This document shows positions 55,848 to 64,000 of a stretch of 64,000 nucleotides of DNA, piece after piece (the stretch's first letter is position 1; each line of letters opens with the position of its first letter). The notes below the pieces were generated by a model. The model ran no database searches and was not told the DNA's origin. It worked only from the letters and a program-made list of their open reading frames with translations. A program made the position numbers and the translations under genes. The DNA comes from Microvirga aerilata (GTDB lineage: Bacteria; Pseudomonadota; Alphaproteobacteria; Rhizobiales; Beijerinckiaceae): NCBI RefSeq assembly GCF_016743775.1, contig NZ_JAEQMY010000022.1:1-64000 (forward strand). Direction: 5' to 3'.

Positions 55848-56354
55848 TCAAAGGCTCTTCTCGAACCGGTACTCCACCGACCTGGAAATATCGGCAAGCT
55901 CGCGCTGCCCCGGCAGCCGCACGTATCCCAGCCGCTCGTAGAGCCGATGCGCCGTGATGAAGCGTGTGTCGGACCACAGGATCATGCGCCTCGCGCCGGC
56001 CGCACGGGCATGGCCTTCGGCTTGGCGCACAAGGGCGGAGCCCAAGCCCCGTCCGCGCTGATCCGGGCGCACGTAGAGCCTGTGCAGCTCCGCCGTCCCC
56101 TCCTCGGGAAAGTCCACGGCAACGCAGGCGCAGACGCGCCCACGCCCGTCCTCGACGGCCCAGAAGCCGCCGCTTTTCTCAGAATAGGACGAGCCGGGTG
56201 CGCGTAGGTCCGGCAGGTCGTCATGAGGGTCGACGAAGCAACCGGCATAATCCGCATAGCAAAGAGCGATGAGCCCAAAGAGCTCCTGTCCATCGCTGTC
56301 GACAACGGGGCGAATGGCAGGATGGCCGTCAGCTCTTCTCAACGCGATCGTCAT
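55848..56354 (-). CDS. GNAT-family N-acetyltransferase
   Basis: The 168-residue protein has the acetyl-CoA loop RPDQRGRGLGSALVRQAEGH near residue 97 and the late block TRFITAHRLYERLGYVRLPG near 130. A middle acidic stretch precedes the core. It overlaps the start of the downstream-facing esterase gene's stop by 26 bases on the same strand (esterase stop at 56329), so the two are likely co-transcribed. The substrate is unknown. Confidence 0.86.
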   Translation of the reverse strand: MTIALRRADGHPAIRPVVDSDGQELFGLIALCYADYAGCFVDPHDDLPDLRAPGSSYSEKSGGFWAVEDGRGRVCACVAVDFPEEGTAELHRLYVRPDQRGRGLGSALVRQAEGHARAAGARRMILWSDTRFITAHRLYERLGYVRLPGQRELADISRSVEYRFEKSL

Positions 56355-57003
56355 GGCCCCTCCCCGCGCTCACCGCGGCAATTGTCGTTTCAAGCATGTT
56401 CCGCATCTGGCGATAGCCCTGCGCCGACAGATGAATTCCATCCGCCGTCATTCCGGCCTTTGCCGTGCCGTCCCCACCGGCAAAACCCTTCTGCAGGTCG
56501 ACGATGCCGGCGGCGCGCCCATCCGCCATGGCCACCATGCGTCTGCTCAAGGACGCCATCGCCTCCACCGAATAGAAGCCCGTGAGGCGCTTGGCTTTCT
56601 CCACGGGCGGAGGCGTCAGCACCACGAGGGGCACGCCCGCATCGTCGAAATGCGTGAGGATGCGATCGAAGTGTCCAGCCGCGGCGTCCAGCGAGGCCTC
56701 CGTGCAATCCTTCTTGGCATCGTTGGTGCCGACGAGGAGCACGGCGAGGCTGGGCTCAGCCGATTTCAGGAGCAGCGGCACCCTGGGCTCGAGCGCCTCG
56801 GTCCAGATGCCGGAATAGCCGGCATTCAGCACCGGGACCGATCCGATGCGGTTCCAGTAAAACCCTTCGACCAGGGAATCCCCCACGAAGAGCAGGCCGC
56901 CTTGCCCCACCGCGGCGCGATGCGAGCCGATGACAATATCGCGGATCAGCCAGTGCGGCGCGAAGGGATTGGGTTGCGAGGTCACGGAATGAGGCGCCTG
57001 CAA
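56329..57003 (-). CDS. SGNH-type GDSL lipase/esterase
   Basis: The 224-residue protein carries the SGNH hydrolase blocks in order: VGDSLVEGFYW (catalytic serine, near residue 40), NAGYSGIW for block II, VGTNDAKKD for block III and DGIHLSAQGY with the catalytic Asp and His near 185. There is no signal peptide, so it is probably cytoplasmic. It may deacylate sugars or lipids. It is the first of the pair with the GNAT gene and lies 48 bases downstream of the gatB stop on the same strand, past a terminator. Confidence 0.88.
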   Translation of the reverse strand: MQAPHSVTSQPNPFAPHWLIRDIVIGSHRAAVGQGGLLFVGDSLVEGFYWNRIGSVPVLNAGYSGIWTEALEPRVPLLLKSAEPSLAVLLVGTNDAKKDCTEASLDAAAGHFDRILTHFDDAGVPLVVLTPPPVEKAKRLTGFYSVEAMASLSRRMVAMADGRAAGIVDLQKGFAGGDGTAKAGMTADGIHLSAQGYRQMRNMLETTIAAVSAGRGHDDRVEKS

Positions 57004-57035
57004 AAGCCCCGGCGGAACGGAATATCCATTCCGCC
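57003..57035 (-). terminator. Probable terminator of gatB
   Basis: On the minus strand GGCGGAA and TTCCGCC (57029-57035 and 57011-57017) flank an 11-base loop that can also pair internally; the tail reads GGGGCTTTTG. It lies 17 bases past the gatB stop. The T run is short, so it may be weak. Confidence 0.6.
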
Positions 57036-57051
57036 AGGATGGCCCATGGCC

Positions 57052-58527
57052 TTACTCGATCCCGAGCTTGGCTTTGAGGATCTCGTTGACCGATTGCGGG
57101 TTGGCCTTGCCGCCGGTCTGCTTCATCACCTGGCCGACGAACCAGCCGAGCAGAGTCGGCTTGGCTTTCGCCTGCTCCACCTTGTCGGGATTGGCGGCGA
57201 TGACCTCGTCGATGGCCTTCTCGATGGCGCCCGTGTCGGTCACCTGCTTCATGCCGCGCTTTTCCACGATCTCGCGCGGGTCGCCGCCTTCGGTGAAGAC
57301 GATCTCGAACAGGTCCTTGGCGATCTTGCCGGAGATCACGTTCTCGCCGATGAGCTCGATGATCGCGCCGAGCTGCGCCGCCGAAACGGGCGAGGCCGAG
57401 ATGTCCTTGCCCTCCTTGTTCAGGCGGCCGAACAGCTCGTTGATGATCCAGTTCGCGGCGGCCTTGCCGTCGCGGCCCTTCGCCACCTCTTCGAAGAAGT
57501 CGGCGGAGGCGCGCTCGGCCACCAGCACGCTGGCGTCATAGGGCGAGAGGCCGTAATCGGCCATGAAGCGGGCCTTCTTGGCGTCCGGCAGCTCCGGCAG
57601 GCCTTTCGCGAGATCGTCCACATAGGCCTGATCGAACTCGAGCGGCAGCAGGTCCGGATCGGGGAAGTAGCGGTAATCGTGCGCCTCTTCCTTGGAGCGC
57701 ATGGAGCGGGTCTCGCCCTTGCCCGGATCGTAGAGGCGCGTCTCCTGGTCGATCTTGCCGCCATCCTCCAGGATCGCGATCTGGCGCCGCGCCTCGTGTT
57801 CGATCGCCTGGCCGATGAAGCGGATCGAGTTGACGTTCTTGATTTCGCAGCGGGTGCCGAGCTCGTCGCCGGGGCGGCGCACGGACACGTTCACGTCGGC
57901 GCGCAGGTTGCCCTTGTCCATGTCGCCGTCGCAGGTGCCGAGATAGCGCAGGATCGTGCGCAGCTTGGTCACGTAGGCGCGTGCTTCGTCCGCCGAGCGC
58001 AGGTCCGGCTTCGACACGATCTCCATGAGCGCCACGCCGGAGCGGTTGAGGTCCACGAAGCTCATGGTGGGGTGCAGGTCGTGGATCGACTTGCCGGCGT
58101 CCTGCTCAAGGTGCAGGCGCTCGATGCGCACGGTGATCGTCTCGCCCGTTTCCGGCACGTCGACGATGACCTCGCCCTCGCCCACGATGGGGCTCTTGTA
58201 CTGGCTGATCTGATAGCCCTGCGGCAGGTCCGGATAGAAGTAGTTCTTGCGGTCGAAGGTGCTGCGCAGGTTGATCTCGGCCTTCAGCCCCAAGCCCGTG
58301 CGGATCGCTTGGCGCACGCACTCCTCGTTGATGACGGGCAGCATCCCGGGCATGGCCGCGTCCACGAGGGACACATGGCTGTTGGGGTCGCCGCCGAAGG
58401 CCGTGGAAGCGCCGGAGAACAGCTTCGCCTGGCTCGTCACCTGGGCATGGATCTCCATGCCGATGACGATTTCCCAATCGCCTGTCGCGCCTTTGATGAG
58501 CTTCTTGGGGTTGACCGGAGCGTTCAT
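57052..58527 (-). CDS. gatB: Asp/Glu-tRNA amidotransferase subunit B
   Basis: GatB is the kinase-like subunit that phosphorylates the glutamate or aspartate of mischarged tRNA before amidation by GatA. The 491-residue protein has [20 protein letters not shown] near residue 16, the conserved [14 protein letters not shown] near 92, ATP-site block [17 protein letters not shown] and the C-terminal YqeY-like tail ([19 protein letters not shown]). It is separate from gatCA but only 1.5 kb from them. With aspS present, the complex likely serves Asn-tRNA and Gln-tRNA formation. Confidence 0.97.
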   Translation of the reverse strand: MNAPVNPKKLIKGATGDWEIVIGMEIHAQVTSQAKLFSGASTAFGGDPNSHVSLVDAAMPGMLPVINEECVRQAIRTGLGLKAEINLRSTFDRKNYFYPDLPQGYQISQYKSPIVGEGEVIVDVPETGETITVRIERLHLEQDAGKSIHDLHPTMSFVDLNRSGVALMEIVSKPDLRSADEARAYVTKLRTILRYLGTCDGDMDKGNLRADVNVSVRRPGDELGTRCEIKNVNSIRFIGQAIEHEARRQIAILEDGGKIDQETRLYDPGKGETRSMRSKEEAHDYRYFPDPDLLPLEFDQAYVDDLAKGLPELPDAKKARFMADYGLSPYDASVLVAERASADFFEEVAKGRDGKAAANWIINELFGRLNKEGKDISASPVSAAQLGAIIELIGENVISGKIAKDLFEIVFTEGGDPREIVEKRGMKQVTDTGAIEKAIDEVIAANPDKVEQAKAKPTLLGWFVGQVMKQTGGKANPQSVNEILKAKLGIE

Positions 58528-58747
58528 GAGCGTCGCGCCTTTATTTCTCGCATTTCCCGCCCGGAGTACGAGCGACGCCGGAGCGGGTCAACCCCCTTCA
58601 GGATGAACGGACATTCAGACTGGTTAAGCGATTGCTAAGATGATCCGCAATTTATGCACAGGTTTCGAAAATAATTGCCACGCTCGAATGAAACCCCATC
58701 GCACATTCGGCGTTGAACGGGAGGTAAAACGGTCAAGGAGTTTTAAA

Positions 58748-59056
58748 ATGGCTATGGATCCCATGGATCGCGAACCCAACGTCTACAATCGTGAGACCAA
58801 CATCTCCACGACCGATGGACGTGGTTCCAACACTCTTGCTTACGTGATCGGCGGTCTTGTTATCGCTCTCGGTCTGCTGGCCTTCCTCTTCTATGATGGC
58901 GGCAGCAACGAGCCGAGCACGACCGGCAGCACCGCCGGCCAGACGCAGAGCTCTTCACCGAGCACCGGCACGACGGGTTCGGGCGCCGCTGGCGGCTCGA
59001 CCACGGCTCCGGCAGCCCCGACCACCCCGGCTCCGGCCGCCCCGGCTCAGCAGTAA
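58748..59056 (+). CDS. Small single-pass membrane protein with a low-complexity tail
   Basis: The 102-residue protein has a short cytoplasmic start (MAMDPMDREPNVYNRETNIS), one membrane helix (about residues 29-47, YVIGGLVIALGLLAFLF) and a Ser/Thr/Ala/Pro/Gly-rich periplasmic tail. AAGGAG seven bases before the ATG at 58748 fixes the start. I do not recognise a family; the tail is low-complexity. An unusually AT-rich leader precedes it, and a strong terminator follows. Confidence 0.75.
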   Translation: MAMDPMDREPNVYNRETNISTTDGRGSNTLAYVIGGLVIALGLLAFLFYDGGSNEPSTTGSTAGQTQSSSPSTGTTGSGAAGGSTTAPAAPTTPAPAAPAQQ

Positions 59057-59082
59057 TCTCACGTCTCGCGTAAGACTGCATG

Positions 59083-59116
59083 ATGGGCCTGACCTCGTGT
59101 CAGGCCCATTCATTTT
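59083..59116 (+). terminator. Factor-independent terminator of the small membrane-protein gene
   Basis: ATGGGCCTGAC and GTCAGGCCCAT form a perfect 11-base stem with a five-base loop, then TCATTTT. It lies 27 bases past the stop codon. Confidence 0.88.
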
Positions 59117-59225
59117 GGCGTCAGCCCGGAGCCGCAGGGGAGGAACCAACCCGAACCGTGGCGGTTAGGCGTGATGCAATCTGTCCCAAGTCACCTGTCC
59201 CAAGCCACGCAACAGGAGCGCCGAG

Positions 59226-59762
59226 ATGGTCAATAAGGCAAGCTTTACCCCGGAGGAGTGGTCCCGCCTCGTCGCAAGCCCGGTGGTGGCCAGCATGGCG
59301 ATCACGGCCGCGGATCCCGGCGGGCTCTGGAGCCTGCTGCAGGAATCCATGTCCAGCGGCTGGGCCCTCGTGGAGGCCAAGCAGAGCGCCCAAACGGCCC
59401 CCCTCGTGAAGGCGGTCGTCGAGGACATTACGAATTCGGAAACGCGGGACGCCGTCCGCAGCTCGTTTCAGGCACAGTTCAAGGGAAGCCAGTTCGCCGA
59501 CGTGAAGCGCAAGGCCATCGACGAGTTGCGCGCCGTGTCCGGCCTTCTCGACACGAAGGCGCCCGAAGAGGCTGCGGCCTTCAAGGCATGGTTGTTGAGC
59601 GTCGCCCAGAAATCGGCCGAGGCCGGCAAGGAAGGCGGCTTCCTGGGATTCGGAGGCGTCGCGGTCAGCGAGGCCGAGCAGGCGACCCTGGCGGAGATCT
59701 CGTCGGCGCTGGGTGCTTCAGCGGCCCCTGGCGCAGGGACTGCACAAAGCCCTAGCGTCTAA
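59226..59762 (+). CDS. Protein of unknown function
   Basis: I do not recognise this 178-residue protein. It is predicted cytoplasmic and mostly helical, starting VNKASFTPEEWSRLVASPVV, with a central helical stretch and a glycine-rich turn FLGFGGVAVSEAEQ near 145. A tail rich in Ala, Gly and Ser closes it. No catalytic motif is clear. Its stop overlaps the convergent membrane-protein gene by about 11 bases. The codon pattern and absence of a competing frame argue for a real gene. Confidence 0.7.
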   Translation: MVNKASFTPEEWSRLVASPVVASMAITAADPGGLWSLLQESMSSGWALVEAKQSAQTAPLVKAVVEDITNSETRDAVRSSFQAQFKGSQFADVKRKAIDELRAVSGLLDTKAPEEAAAFKAWLLSVAQKSAEAGKEGGFLGFGGVAVSEAEQATLAEISSALGASAAPGAGTAQSPSV

Positions 59763-60051
59763 GGACCCGCCGCGCCGTGTAGGCGCCGATGGCCCACAGC
59801 ATGGCGGCGATCCAGCGAACGGGGAAGAGCGTGAGCGCGTCGGACCTGACCGGCGCGATCCAGGGCAGGCCTAGGCTGCTGATCGCCCAGGAGACCAGCA
59901 CCGAGACGCCGAAGGCCATCAGGCCGATGATCAGCACCTTGCCGAACTGGTCGGCTCTCCAGCCGAGCCAGACGGCGATGAAGATCAGAACCGGATCGAA
60001 AGCCGCAGGCAGCCAGTCCCACAGGGTGACGACGGGAACGGTCGGACCCAC
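59752..60051 (-). CDS. Small membrane protein coupled to gatA, unknown function
   Basis: The open frame continues far upstream into gatA, but the real start is probably a GTG at 60051 or a TTG at 60060 that overlaps the gatA stop. GAGGGA four bases before the GTG favours it. The product has about 99 residues and three membrane helices: around LIFIAVWLGWRA, then VLIIGLMAFGVSVLVSWAI and IAAMLWAIGAYTA at the C-terminus. No family is recognised. It is the last gene of the gatC-gatA run and converges with the neighbouring plus-strand gene. Confidence 0.55.
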   Translation of the reverse strand: MGPTVPVVTLWDWLPAAFDPVLIFIAVWLGWRADQFGKVLIIGLMAFGVSVLVSWAISSLGLPWIAPVRSDALTLFPVRWIAAMLWAIGAYTARRVLRR

Positions 60052-60056
60052 GTCCC

Positions 60057-61571
60057 TCAAGCCCACCAAGCCTGAGGCAGCTTGATCCGGCCTGCCGCGT
60101 CCTCGATCACCTGGCCTGCCGCGAAGAGGGTTTCTTCGTCGAAGGCGCGGCCGATGAGCTGGAGGCCGAGCGGCAGCCCCTGGGCATCGAGCCCGGCGGG
60201 CACCGCGATGCCCGGAAGTCCTGCCATGTTCACGGTCACCGTGAAGATGTCGTTGAGATACATCTCCACCGGATCGCCCGAGCCCTTCTCGCCGATTCCG
60301 AAGGCAGCCGTGGGGGTGGCCGGCGTCAGGATGGCCTGGACTCCCTGAGCGTAGACCTCCTCGAAGTCCCGCTTGATCAGGGTGCGCAGCTTCTGGGCCC
60401 GCACGTAATAGGCGTCGTAGTAGCCGGCGGAGAGCACATAGGTGCCGATCATGATGCGGCGCTTGACCTCGCGGCCGAAGCCTGCGGCGCGGGACTTCTC
60501 GTAGAGGTCGGCGATGTCCCGGCCGTTCTCGCGCAGGCCGTAGCGCACGCCGTCGTAGCGGGCGAGGTTCGAGGACGCCTCGGCAGGCGCCACGATGTAG
60601 TAGGCGGGCAGCGCGTACTTGGTGTGCGGCAGCGAGACCTCGACGATCTCGGCGCCGGCCGCGCGCAGCCATTCCGTGCCCTGGTGCCAGAGCCCTTCGA
60701 TCTCAGGCGACATGCCGTCGATCCGGTATTCCTTCGGAATGCCGATCTTGAGGCCTTTCACGCCGCGGGAGACCGCCGCCTCGAAATCCGGGACCGGCAG
60801 GTCTACGCAGGTGGTGTCCTTCGGGTCGGGGCTCGCCATGGAGCGCAGCATGATGGCCGAGTCGCGCACCGTGCGGGTGATCGGGCCGGCCTGATCCAGC
60901 GACGAGGCGAAGGCCACCGTGCCCCAGCGCGAGACGCGTCCATAGGTGGGCTTGATGCCGACTGTGCCGGTGAAGGCCGCCGGCTGGCGGATTGAGCCGC
61001 CGGTGTCGGTGGCGGTGGCGCCGAGGCACAGATGGGCCGCGACAGCCGCCGCAGAGCCGCCGGACGAGCCTCCGGGAACCAGATGGGTGCCCTCGATGGC
61101 GCCGGAGGCGCCGGCGCTCACATTCGAGCCCTCGCGCCGCCAGGGCGACACCACCGGCCCGAAGGCGCTGGTTTCGTTGGACGAGCCCATGGCAAACTCG
61201 TCCATGTTGAGCTTGCCGAGCATCACGGCGCCGTCGTTCCACAGATTGCGGGTGACGGTGGATTCGTAAGGAGGGGTGAAGTTGCCGAGGATCTTGGAGC
61301 CCGCGGTCGAGACCACGCCTTCCGTGCAGAACAGGTCCTTGATGCCGAGCGGGATGCCCTCGAGCGCACGGCCCTCGCCCTTGGCGAGCTTCTCGTCCGA
61401 GGCCTCCGCCATGGCGAGCGCCTTTTCCGGCGTCTCCAGCACATAGGCGTTGAGCGCCCTCGCCTTCTCGATGGCGTCCACATGGGCCTGCGCGAGTTCC
61501 TTCGCGGAGAAGGTCTTGGCCTTCAGGCCGTCGCGGGCCTCGGCAATCGTGAGATGGGTCAGTTCGGTCAC
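60057..61571 (-). CDS. gatA: Asp/Glu-tRNA amidotransferase subunit A
   Basis: GatA is the glutaminase subunit of the GatCAB amidase. The 504-residue protein has the amidase signature with the catalytic Ser-Ser-Lys triad: IKDLFCTEG near residue 82 for the lysine, and [13 protein letters not shown] near 167 with the nucleophile serine, followed by [15 protein letters not shown]. All are intact. gatC lies 112 bases upstream, a spacer that is almost entirely a dispersed repeat, so cotranscription with gatC is plausible but not assured. Confidence 0.97.
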   Translation of the reverse strand: MTELTHLTIAEARDGLKAKTFSAKELAQAHVDAIEKARALNAYVLETPEKALAMAEASDEKLAKGEGRALEGIPLGIKDLFCTEGVVSTAGSKILGNFTPPYESTVTRNLWNDGAVMLGKLNMDEFAMGSSNETSAFGPVVSPWRREGSNVSAGASGAIEGTHLVPGGSSGGSAAAVAAHLCLGATATDTGGSIRQPAAFTGTVGIKPTYGRVSRWGTVAFASSLDQAGPITRTVRDSAIMLRSMASPDPKDTTCVDLPVPDFEAAVSRGVKGLKIGIPKEYRIDGMSPEIEGLWHQGTEWLRAAGAEIVEVSLPHTKYALPAYYIVAPAEASSNLARYDGVRYGLRENGRDIADLYEKSRAAGFGREVKRRIMIGTYVLSAGYYDAYYVRAQKLRTLIKRDFEEVYAQGVQAILTPATPTAAFGIGEKGSGDPVEMYLNDIFTVTVNMAGLPGIAVPAGLDAQGLPLGLQLIGRAFDEETLFAAGQVIEDAAGRIKLPQAWWA

Positions 61572-61582
61572 GGGAGCATCCT

Positions 61583-61680
61583 GGTCATCCCGGCTGCCCT
61601 GCAGCTGACCGGGATCGTCTGGAAATTGAAACTGGTTCTGGCGATCCCGGCTCCGCTGGCGCGTCCTGCCGGGATGACGG
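61583..61680. repeat. Dispersed palindromic repeat inside the gatC-gatA spacer
   Basis: GTCATCCCGGC at the left faces GCCGGGATGAC at the right, with CCGGGATCG and CGATCCCGG inside. It is family B-like but shortened and fills the 112-base spacer between gatC and gatA. Confidence 0.75.
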
Positions 61681-61683
61681 CCT

Positions 61684-61971
61684 TTACTCGACCACCTTGG
61701 GCACGAGGAAGAAGTTGTCTTCCGTAGCGGGGGCGTTCTGGACGATCTTGTCCGCGTAGCCGCCGTCGGTGATGCCGTCCTGGCGCTTCTTCATGGTCAT
61801 GGGGGTGACGGAGGTCATGGGCTCCACGCCGTCCACGTTCACCTCGTTGAGTTGCTCGACGAAGGAGAGAATGGCGTTGAGCTCGCCCTGGAGATGGGGC
61901 ACCTCCGCATCCGTCACGGCAATGCGCGCCAGATGGGCGATGCGGCGGACCGTTTTCTCATCGACCGACAT
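61684..61971 (-). CDS. gatC: Asp/Glu-tRNA amidotransferase subunit C
   Basis: GatC is a small subunit that stabilises GatA. The 95-residue protein has the family start [17 protein letters not shown], then [22 protein letters not shown] near 31 and the closing block [10 protein letters not shown]. All expected helices and the C-terminal extended segment are present. It starts the gatC-gatA run on the minus strand. A repeat follows its stop at once. Confidence 0.95.
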   Translation of the reverse strand: MSVDEKTVRRIAHLARIAVTDAEVPHLQGELNAILSFVEQLNEVNVDGVEPMTSVTPMTMKKRQDGITDGGYADKIVQNAPATEDNFFLVPKVVE

Positions 61972-62054
61972 GAATGGTCATTTCCCTTGGATATCTGCTT
62001 CCGCGGGCTATAGCACCCGGTCACGCCGGGGAGCAACGGCGGATGTGGGGATCC

Positions 62055-62200
62055 TCTGTCATTCCGGGGCGGCCATGGGCCGAGCCCGGGATCCATAGAC
62101 GCTGACGATGCAGAAGGAGGCGCGACGCCAATGCTCCTGCTTGGGACGTGGTGGCTATGGATTCCGGGCTCCGCTGCGCGGCCCCGGAATGACAGTGGTG
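62055..62200. repeat. Dispersed palindromic repeat, family B, complete pair
   Basis: CTGTCATTCCGGGGCGGCC and GCGGCCCCGGAATGACAG at the two ends match, respectively, the ends of the copy at 22465-22610, and both have GAGCCCGG and CCGGGCTC next in. The central 40 bases differ between copies. Confidence 0.85.
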
Positions 62201-62210
62201 CGCTGGGCGA

Positions 62211-62912
62211 TCACACAGTCACGCCCACGGTCTTGTGCGGCACCACCACCTGGATCCCCTTGCCGTCCATGGCGGCGACGAAGCGGTCCGCGTCGGGCAC
62301 CAGCGGGGGAAACGAGCCGTAGTGGCAGGGAATGACCGCCTTCGCCCGGCTGAAGTAGCGCTGGATCGCGAGCGCGGCGACCTCCGGGCCCATGGTGTAC
62401 CGGTCGCCGATGGGCACGATCACCACGTCCGGCTGGTGGATCTCGGCGATGAGAGCCATGTCGCCGAAAATGTCCGTGTCCCCCATGTGGTAGACCGTCG
62501 GCTCGCCCGGCGCCTTGACGACGATGCCGTTGGCGCTGCCCATGGGAAAGTTGACATCCATTTCGACGAGACCCGACGAATGGTCCGCCCGCACCAGGGT
62601 CACGCTGAAGCCGCCCTGGTCCGTCGTGCCGCCCGTGCCCATGGAATCGAAGTTTTCGACACCCTGCTTGGCCAGGTACATGCAGAGTTCGAAATTCGTC
62701 ACGACCTTGGCGCCCACGGCCTTCGCGATATCCATCGTGTCCCCCACGTGATCGCTATGACCATGGGTGAGAAGGATATGGGACACGCCCTCCATGACCT
62801 TCGCCCTGTCGCCCTCGAAGGCGGGGTTGCCCGTGAAGAAGGGGTCGATGAGCACGGCCTTGCCGGCGAAGTCGAGCCGGAAGGCGGAATGGCCGAACCA
62901 GGTGATTTTCAT
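62211..62912 (-). CDS. UPF0173 metal-dependent hydrolase
   Basis: The 233-residue protein is a metallo-beta-lactamase-fold enzyme. It opens with [17 protein letters not shown] and carries the metal-binding motif [12 protein letters not shown] near residue 50, then [10 protein letters not shown] with further ligands near 141 and the late CHYGSFPPL block. These match the UPF0173 (UlaG-like) group of unknown substrate. The full length of the family is present. It is divergent from the sugar-binding protein gene. Confidence 0.9.
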   Translation of the reverse strand: MKITWFGHSAFRLDFAGKAVLIDPFFTGNPAFEGDRAKVMEGVSHILLTHGHSDHVGDTMDIAKAVGAKVVTNFELCMYLAKQGVENFDSMGTGGTTDQGGFSVTLVRADHSSGLVEMDVNFPMGSANGIVVKAPGEPTVYHMGDTDIFGDMALIAEIHQPDVVIVPIGDRYTMGPEVAALAIQRYFSRAKAVIPCHYGSFPPLVPDADRFVAAMDGKGIQVVVPHKTVGVTV

Positions 62913-63043
62913 GAGAGGACCCTTAGATTTCAGCAGGTGAAATGTAGCGAAGCCCGCCGTCGGCTATGTTTCAATGGAACAAAACGCTGGCTCAAGGCTT
63001 TGTGAAGCTAAGCAATAAAGATCAAACATGCTGGAGGAAAGCC

Positions 63044-64000
63044 ATGTCCCGCTCGCTCGCCAGTCTCGGTTTCGCCGCAGGTCTCCTGGTCTCGACAGGT
63101 GCCTGGGCCGTTGAATTGTCCATCTCGTGCAGCGCCCTCGGCAAGGAGTACGAGATCTGCAAGCAGGGGGTGGATGCCTGGGCGCAGCGGACCGGCAACA
63201 CCGTCAAGATCGTTTCGACTCCCAATTCCGCCACCGAACGGCTTGCGCTCTTCCAGCAGCTTCTCGCCGCCGGCGCCGGCGACATCGACGTGTTCCAGAT
63301 CGACGTGGTCTCGACCGGCACCCTGGCGCAGCACCTCCTGGACCTCTCCTCCAAGGCTCAAGGCAGCATCGGCGATCACCTGCCTGCCATGGCGGAGACC
63401 AGCCGCGTCGGCGGCAAGCTGGTGGCCGTTCCGTGGTTCGCCGATGCGGGCCTGCTCTATTACCGCCAGGACCTCCTCGACAAATACAAGCGGCCCGTGC
63501 CCCAGACCTGGGCTGACCTGACGGAAACCGCCCGCCTCATCCAGGAGGGCGAGCGCAAGGAGGGCCGGGGCGACTTCTGGGGCTATGTCTGGCAGGGCCG
63601 CGCCTATGAGGGACTTGCGACCAATGCGCTCGAATGGGTGGCCTCCTACAACGGCGGCACCATCGTGGACGACAAGGGCGAGGTCACCATCGAGAACCCC
63701 AAAGCCGCCGAGGCCCTGAAGCTTGCCGCCGGCTGGGTCGGCACCATCACGCCGGAAGGCGTGCTCAACTACACGGAAGAGGAGTCGCGCGGCGTCTTCC
63801 AGGCCGGGAATGCCGTCTTCATGCGCAACTGGCCCTATGCCTGGGCGCTGGCGCAGGGCGCCGACAGCACCATCAAGGGCAAGGTCGGCATCGCGCCTTT
63901 GCCCAAGGGTGGTCCTGACGGCCACCATGCGGGCACGCTCGGCGGGCAGCTTCTCGCGGTGTCCAAGTATTCCAAGAACGCCGATGCCGCGACGGATCTC
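63044..64000 (+). CDS. Extracellular sugar-binding protein of an ABC importer, partial
   Basis: The gene runs off the right edge, so only 319 residues are visible. A signal peptide (hydrophobic run near residues 5-16, cleavage after AWA near 23) leads to a family 1 solute-binding protein: VDAWAQRTGNTVKIVSTPNS, then FQQLLAAGAGDIDVFQIDVV, AVPWFADAGLLYYRQDLLDK and FQAGNAVFMRNWPYAWALA. The pattern resembles trehalose or maltose binding proteins such as ThuE. A GGAGGA five bases upstream supports the ATG at 63044. Permease and ATPase genes may follow beyond the window; the orphan ATPase at 12 kb is of a compatible class but its partnership is only a guess. Confidence 0.88.
   Translation, partial: MSRSLASLGFAAGLLVSTGAWAVELSISCSALGKEYEICKQGVDAWAQRTGNTVKIVSTPNSATERLALFQQLLAAGAGDIDVFQIDVVSTGTLAQHLLDLSSKAQGSIGDHLPAMAETSRVGGKLVAVPWFADAGLLYYRQDLLDKYKRPVPQTWADLTETARLIQEGERKEGRGDFWGYVWQGRAYEGLATNALEWVASYNGGTIVDDKGEVTIENPKAAEALKLAAGWVGTITPEGVLNYTEEESRGVFQAGNAVFMRNWPYAWALAQGADSTIKGKVGIAPLPKGGPDGHHAGTLGGQLLAVSKYSKNADAATDL

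Noticed and set aside
1-64000. CRISPR arrays, rRNA, tRNA, prophage or transposase genes
   Set aside because: None was recognised. The dispersed palindromes are not evenly spaced and have no constant spacer pattern.

Overview
The window reads as chromosomal DNA of a GC-rich alphaproteobacterium of the Hyphomicrobiales (Rhizobiales). A Methylobacteriaceae member such as Microvirga would fit, but that is inference from protein resemblance and gene order, not from a search. Supporting signs are gene strings typical of the order: secF-secD-yajC beside a DUF815 ATPase; serS-surE-pcm-nlpD; tatABC next to scpAB, nagZ, a SPOR protein, argS, dgt and erpA; and pgsA-perM-hdaA-ppk-ppx facing purM-purN. 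I saw no rRNA, tRNA, CRISPR array, transposase or integrase.

Layout. 1-4.5 kb: a minus-strand operon for the Sec accessory complex (YajC, SecD, SecF), followed by two small proteins resembling the mitochondrial complex I assembly factors NDUFAF3 and NDUFAF6. 4.7-6.8 kb: a DUF815 ATPase facing an NlpD-like lipoprotein with a degenerate M23 domain. 7-20 kb: a long minus-strand run of protein repair, translation, Tat export, condensin ScpAB, wall recycling and nucleotide genes. 20-27 kb: erpA, a large exported protein of unknown function, malic enzyme and aspS. 27-34.5 kb: an accessory block, part of it visibly lower in GC, lying between aspS and rnd. 34.5-46.8 kb: rnd, NUDIX, a 2OG-Fe(II) oxygenase, the polyphosphate and replication-control operon, and purMN. 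47-58 kb: a molybdopterin oxidoreductase, ndk, two GSTs, three small acetyltransferase or esterase genes, a LysE exporter and gatB. 58.7-64 kb: small envelope proteins, gatCA, a UPF0173 hydrolase and the start of a sugar-binding protein that runs off the window.

Most interesting system. Between aspS and rnd are a membrane-fusion protein (TTG start) and a translationally coupled ABC exporter with an intact-looking C39 peptidase domain. About 200 bases beyond and convergent with them is a 39-codon gene that begins behind a strong ribosome-binding site. It encodes a textbook double-glycine leader (30 residues ending in GG) and a core of only nine residues, RRIIVYSGC. It has its own candidate promoter and terminator. 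This looks like a complete export-and-maturation cassette for a very short secreted peptide with a C-terminal cysteine. I do not recognise the peptide, and I see no modification enzyme or outer-membrane channel nearby.

The intergenic spaces are rich in dispersed palindromic repeats of at least three sequence families, with two clear cases of one family nested inside another. Several factor-independent terminators could be read directly. The window also holds aspS together with gatA, gatB and gatC, consistent with tRNA-dependent amide transfer.
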